Positions 61,001-64,000 of a DNA stretch of 64,000 nucleotides are shown here, piece after piece. Source of the stretch: Labia minor (lineage: Eukaryota; Arthropoda; Insecta; Dermaptera; Spongiphoridae); NCBI GenBank assembly GCA_963082975.1, contig OY720344.1, positions 8,729,580 to 8,793,579 on the forward strand, read 5' to 3'. The notes under the pieces are model-generated. The model was not told the DNA's origin. It searched no databases and saw only the letters and a list, made by a program, of their open reading frames with translations. Position 1 is the first letter of the stretch; each line of letters starts with the position of its first letter. A program made the translations under genes and the position numbers.

Positions 61001-64000
61001 TTCCCGTAAAAATTATGTAAGGTCATCGTAGGATGACCCTAGGTTTTCAGCATAAAAAAATAATTATTCATCAGAAATATCAATAATATATTTTTTTAAT
61101 ATTTTTATGATGTAAAATGAACGAATTTATTATTTATTTTAAAACATTTCATTTTCTAATTTGCCCCTAAAAATTATGAAAGGTCATCGTAGGATGACCC
61201 TAGGTTTAAGAAATATCAATAATATATTTTTTTAATATTTTTATGATGTAAAATGAACGAATTTATTATTTATTTTTAAAAATTTCATTTTTTAATTTTC
61301 AAGTAAAAATTATGAAAGGTCATCGTAGGATGACCCTAGGTTTTCGGCATAAAAAAATAATTATTCATCAGAAATATCAATAATATTTTTTTTTAATATT
61401 TTCATGATGTAAAATGAACGAATTTATTATTTATTTTTAAAAAATTTCATTTTTTAATTTTCCCGTAAAAATTATGAAAGGTCATCGTAGGATGACCCTA
61501 GGTTTTCGGCATAATAAAATAATCATTCATCAGAAATATCAATAATATATTTTTTTAATATTTTTATGATGTAAAATGAACGAATTTATTATTTTTTTTA
61601 AAACATTTCATTTTTTGATTTTCCCGTAAAAATTATGAAAGGTCATCGTAGGATGACCCTAGGTTTTCAGCATAAAAAAAAAATTATTCATCAGAAATAT
61701 CAATAATATATTTTTTTAATATTTTTATGATGTAAAATGAACCAATTTATTATTTATTTTTATAAATTTTATTTTTTAATTTTCCCGTAAAAATTATGAA
61801 AGGTCATCGTAGGATGACCCTAGGTTTTCGGCATAATAAAATAATTATTCATCAGAAATATCAATAATATATTTTTTTAATATTTTTATGATGTAAAATG
61901 AACGAATTTATTATTTATTTTAAAACATTTCATTTTCTAATTTGCCCCTAAAAATTATGAAAGGTCATCGTAGGATGACCCTAGGTTTAGGAAATGTCAA
62001 TAATATATTTTTTTAATATTTTTATGATGTAAAATGAACGAATTTATTATTTATTTTTAAAAATTTCATTTTTTAATTTTCCCGTAAAAATTATGAAAGG
62101 TCATCGTAGGATGACCCTAGGTTTTCCGCATAAAAAAATAATTATTCATCAGAAATATCAATTATATATTTTTTTAATGTTTTTATGATGTAAAATGAAC
62201 GAATTTATTATTTTTTTTAAAACATTTCATTTTTTGATTTTCCCGTAAAAATTATGAAAGGTCATCTTAGGATGACCCTAGGTTTTCAGCATAAAAAAAT
62301 AATTATTCATCAGAAATATCAATAATATATTTTTTTAATATTTTTATGATGTAAAATGAACCAATTTATTATTTATTTTTATAAATTTTATTTTTTAATT
62401 TTCCCGTAAAAATTATGAAAGGTCATCGTAGGATGACCCTAGGTTTTCGGCATAATAAAATAATTATTCATCAGAAATATCAATAATATATTTTTTTAAT
62501 ATTTTTATGATGTAAAATGAACGAATTTATTATTTATTTTAAAACATTTCATTTTCTAATTTGCCCCTAAAAATTATGAAAGGTCATCGTAGGATGACCC
62601 TAGGTTTAGGAAATGTCAATAATATATTTTTTTAATATTTTTATGATGTAAAATGAACGAATTTATTATTTATTTTTAAAAATTTCATTTTTTAATTTTC
62701 CCCTAAAAATTATGAAAGGTCATCGTAGGATGACCCTAGGTTTTCGGCAAAAAAAAATAATTATTCATCAGAAATATCAATAATATATTTTTTTAATATT
62801 TTTATGATGTAAAATGAACGAATTTATTATTTATTTTAAAACATTTCATTTTTTAATTTGTCCCTAAAAATTATGAAAGGTCATCGTAGGATGACCCTAG
62901 GTTTCAGAAATATCAATAATATATTTTTTTAATATTTTTATGATGTAAAATGAACGAATTTATTATTTATTTTTAAAAATTTCATTTAAAAATTATGAAA
63001 GGTCATCAAAGGATGACCCTAGGTTTTCGGCATAATAAAATAATTATTCATCAGAAATATCAATAATATATTTTTTTAATATTTTTATGATGTAAAATGA
63101 ACGAATTTATTATTTATTTTAAAACATTTCATTTTTTAATTTGCCCCTAAAAATTATGAAAGGTCATCGTAGGATGACCCTAGGTTTAAGAAATATCAAT
63201 AATATATTTTTTTAATATTTTTATGATGTAAAATGAACGAATATATTATTTATTTTTATAAATTTTATTTTTTAATTTTCCCGTAAAAATTATTTAAGGT
63301 CATCGTAGGATGACCCTAGGTTTTCGGCATAATAAAATAATTATTCATCAGCAATATCAATAATATATTTTTTTAATATTTTTATGATGTAATATGAACG
63401 AATTTATTATTTTTTTTAAAACATTTCATTTTTTAATTTTCCCGTAAAAATTATGAAAGGTCATCGTAGGATGACCCTAGGTTTAGGAAATGTCAATAAT
63501 ATATTTTTTTAATATTTTTATGATGTAAAATGAACGAATTTATTATTTAATTTAAAAATTTCATTTTTTAATTTACCCGTAAAAATTATGAAAGGTCATC
63601 GTAGGATGACCCTAGGTTTTCAGCATAAAAAAATAATTATTCATCAGAAATATCAATAATATATTTTTTTAATATTTTTATGATGTAAAATGAACGAATA
63701 TATTATTTATTTTTAAAAATTTCATTTTTTAATTTTCCCGTAAAAATTATGAAAGGTCATCGTAGGATGACCCTAGATTTTCGGCATAAAAAAATAATTA
63801 TTCATCAGAAATATCAATAATATATTTTTTTAATATTTTTATGATGTAAAATGAACGAATTTATTATTTATTTTTATAAATTTTATTTTTTAATTTTCCC
63901 GTAAAAATTATGAAAGGTCATCGTAGGATGACCCTAGGTTTTCAGCATAAAAAAATAATTATTCATCAGCAATATCAATAATATATTTTTTTAATATTTT
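43023..64000. repeat. Satellite DNA array, 161-bp monomer, about 130 copies
   Basis: Continuous head-to-tail array running to the window end. The spacing of ATCGTAGGATGACCCTAGG is 161 bp in the standard form. A 147-bp form lacks about 14 bp around TTTTTAATTTTCCCG, and a 137-bp form lacks the GCATAAAAAAATAATTATTC part. Conserved blocks are GATGTAAAATGAACGAATTT, TTTTCCCGTAAAAATTATGA and CAGAAATATCAATAATATAT. Distinct variants recur in the same order at about 1.1, 3.7, 7.7 and 9.5-10.0 kb, showing higher-order repeats. There is no coding sequence. Size and composition suit centromeric or pericentromeric satellite, but that is inference. Confidence 0.97.

Noticed and set aside
43023..64000. CRISPR-like regular repeat
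   Set aside because: The units are head-to-tail monomers with no unique spacers, in eukaryotic DNA; this is satellite DNA.

Overview
The window is very AT-rich eukaryotic DNA with spliced genes, short introns mixed with introns swollen by transposons, and many insect-type elements (mariner, hAT, piggyBac, Helitron, non-LTR tails). A divergent ionotropic receptor and a cluster of 15-hydroxyprostaglandin-dehydrogenase-like short-chain dehydrogenases (SDRs) fit an insect; the extreme AT bias suggests a parasitoid hymenopteran such as a braconid. That species guess is inference only.

From 1 to about 36.7 kb lies a tandem plus-strand cluster of three six-exon SDR genes: gene 1 at 1203-10191, gene 2 at 22490-26621 and gene 3 at 31597-36733. 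All three share the same intron phases (0,1,0,0,2) and encode about 252-261 residues. The catalytic tetrad is intact in genes 1 and 2; in gene 3 the catalytic lysine is glutamine. Between genes 1 and 2 there are three further items: a single-exon ionotropic receptor on the minus strand (12528-14159), a second, nearly identical copy of a 3.5 kb block carrying exon 5 of gene 1 (14767-18297, copied from 3795-7313), and an inverted, broken copy of the end of gene 2 (19134-19461).

Introns and spacers are packed with repeats: several mariner derivatives, one with fold-back arms made from its own 3' end; hAT-type MITEs with 8-bp target duplications; a piggyBac-type TTAA element; a Helitron; a 702-bp element with long terminal inverted repeats; a likely tRNA-derived SINE; non-LTR retrotransposon tails; and small fragments resembling an 18S rRNA segment and a histone mRNA 3' stem-loop. 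I see no genes from 36.7 to 43 kb.

From about 43.02 kb to the end of the window (64,000) there is one uninterrupted satellite array of roughly 130 monomers. The basic unit is 161 bp, with 147-bp and 137-bp deletion variants, arranged in nested higher-order repeats. Every monomer carries a 7-bp dyad with a 4-nt centre, and two monomers show a matched change in both arms. The array starts just after a pogo/Tigger-like terminal fragment.
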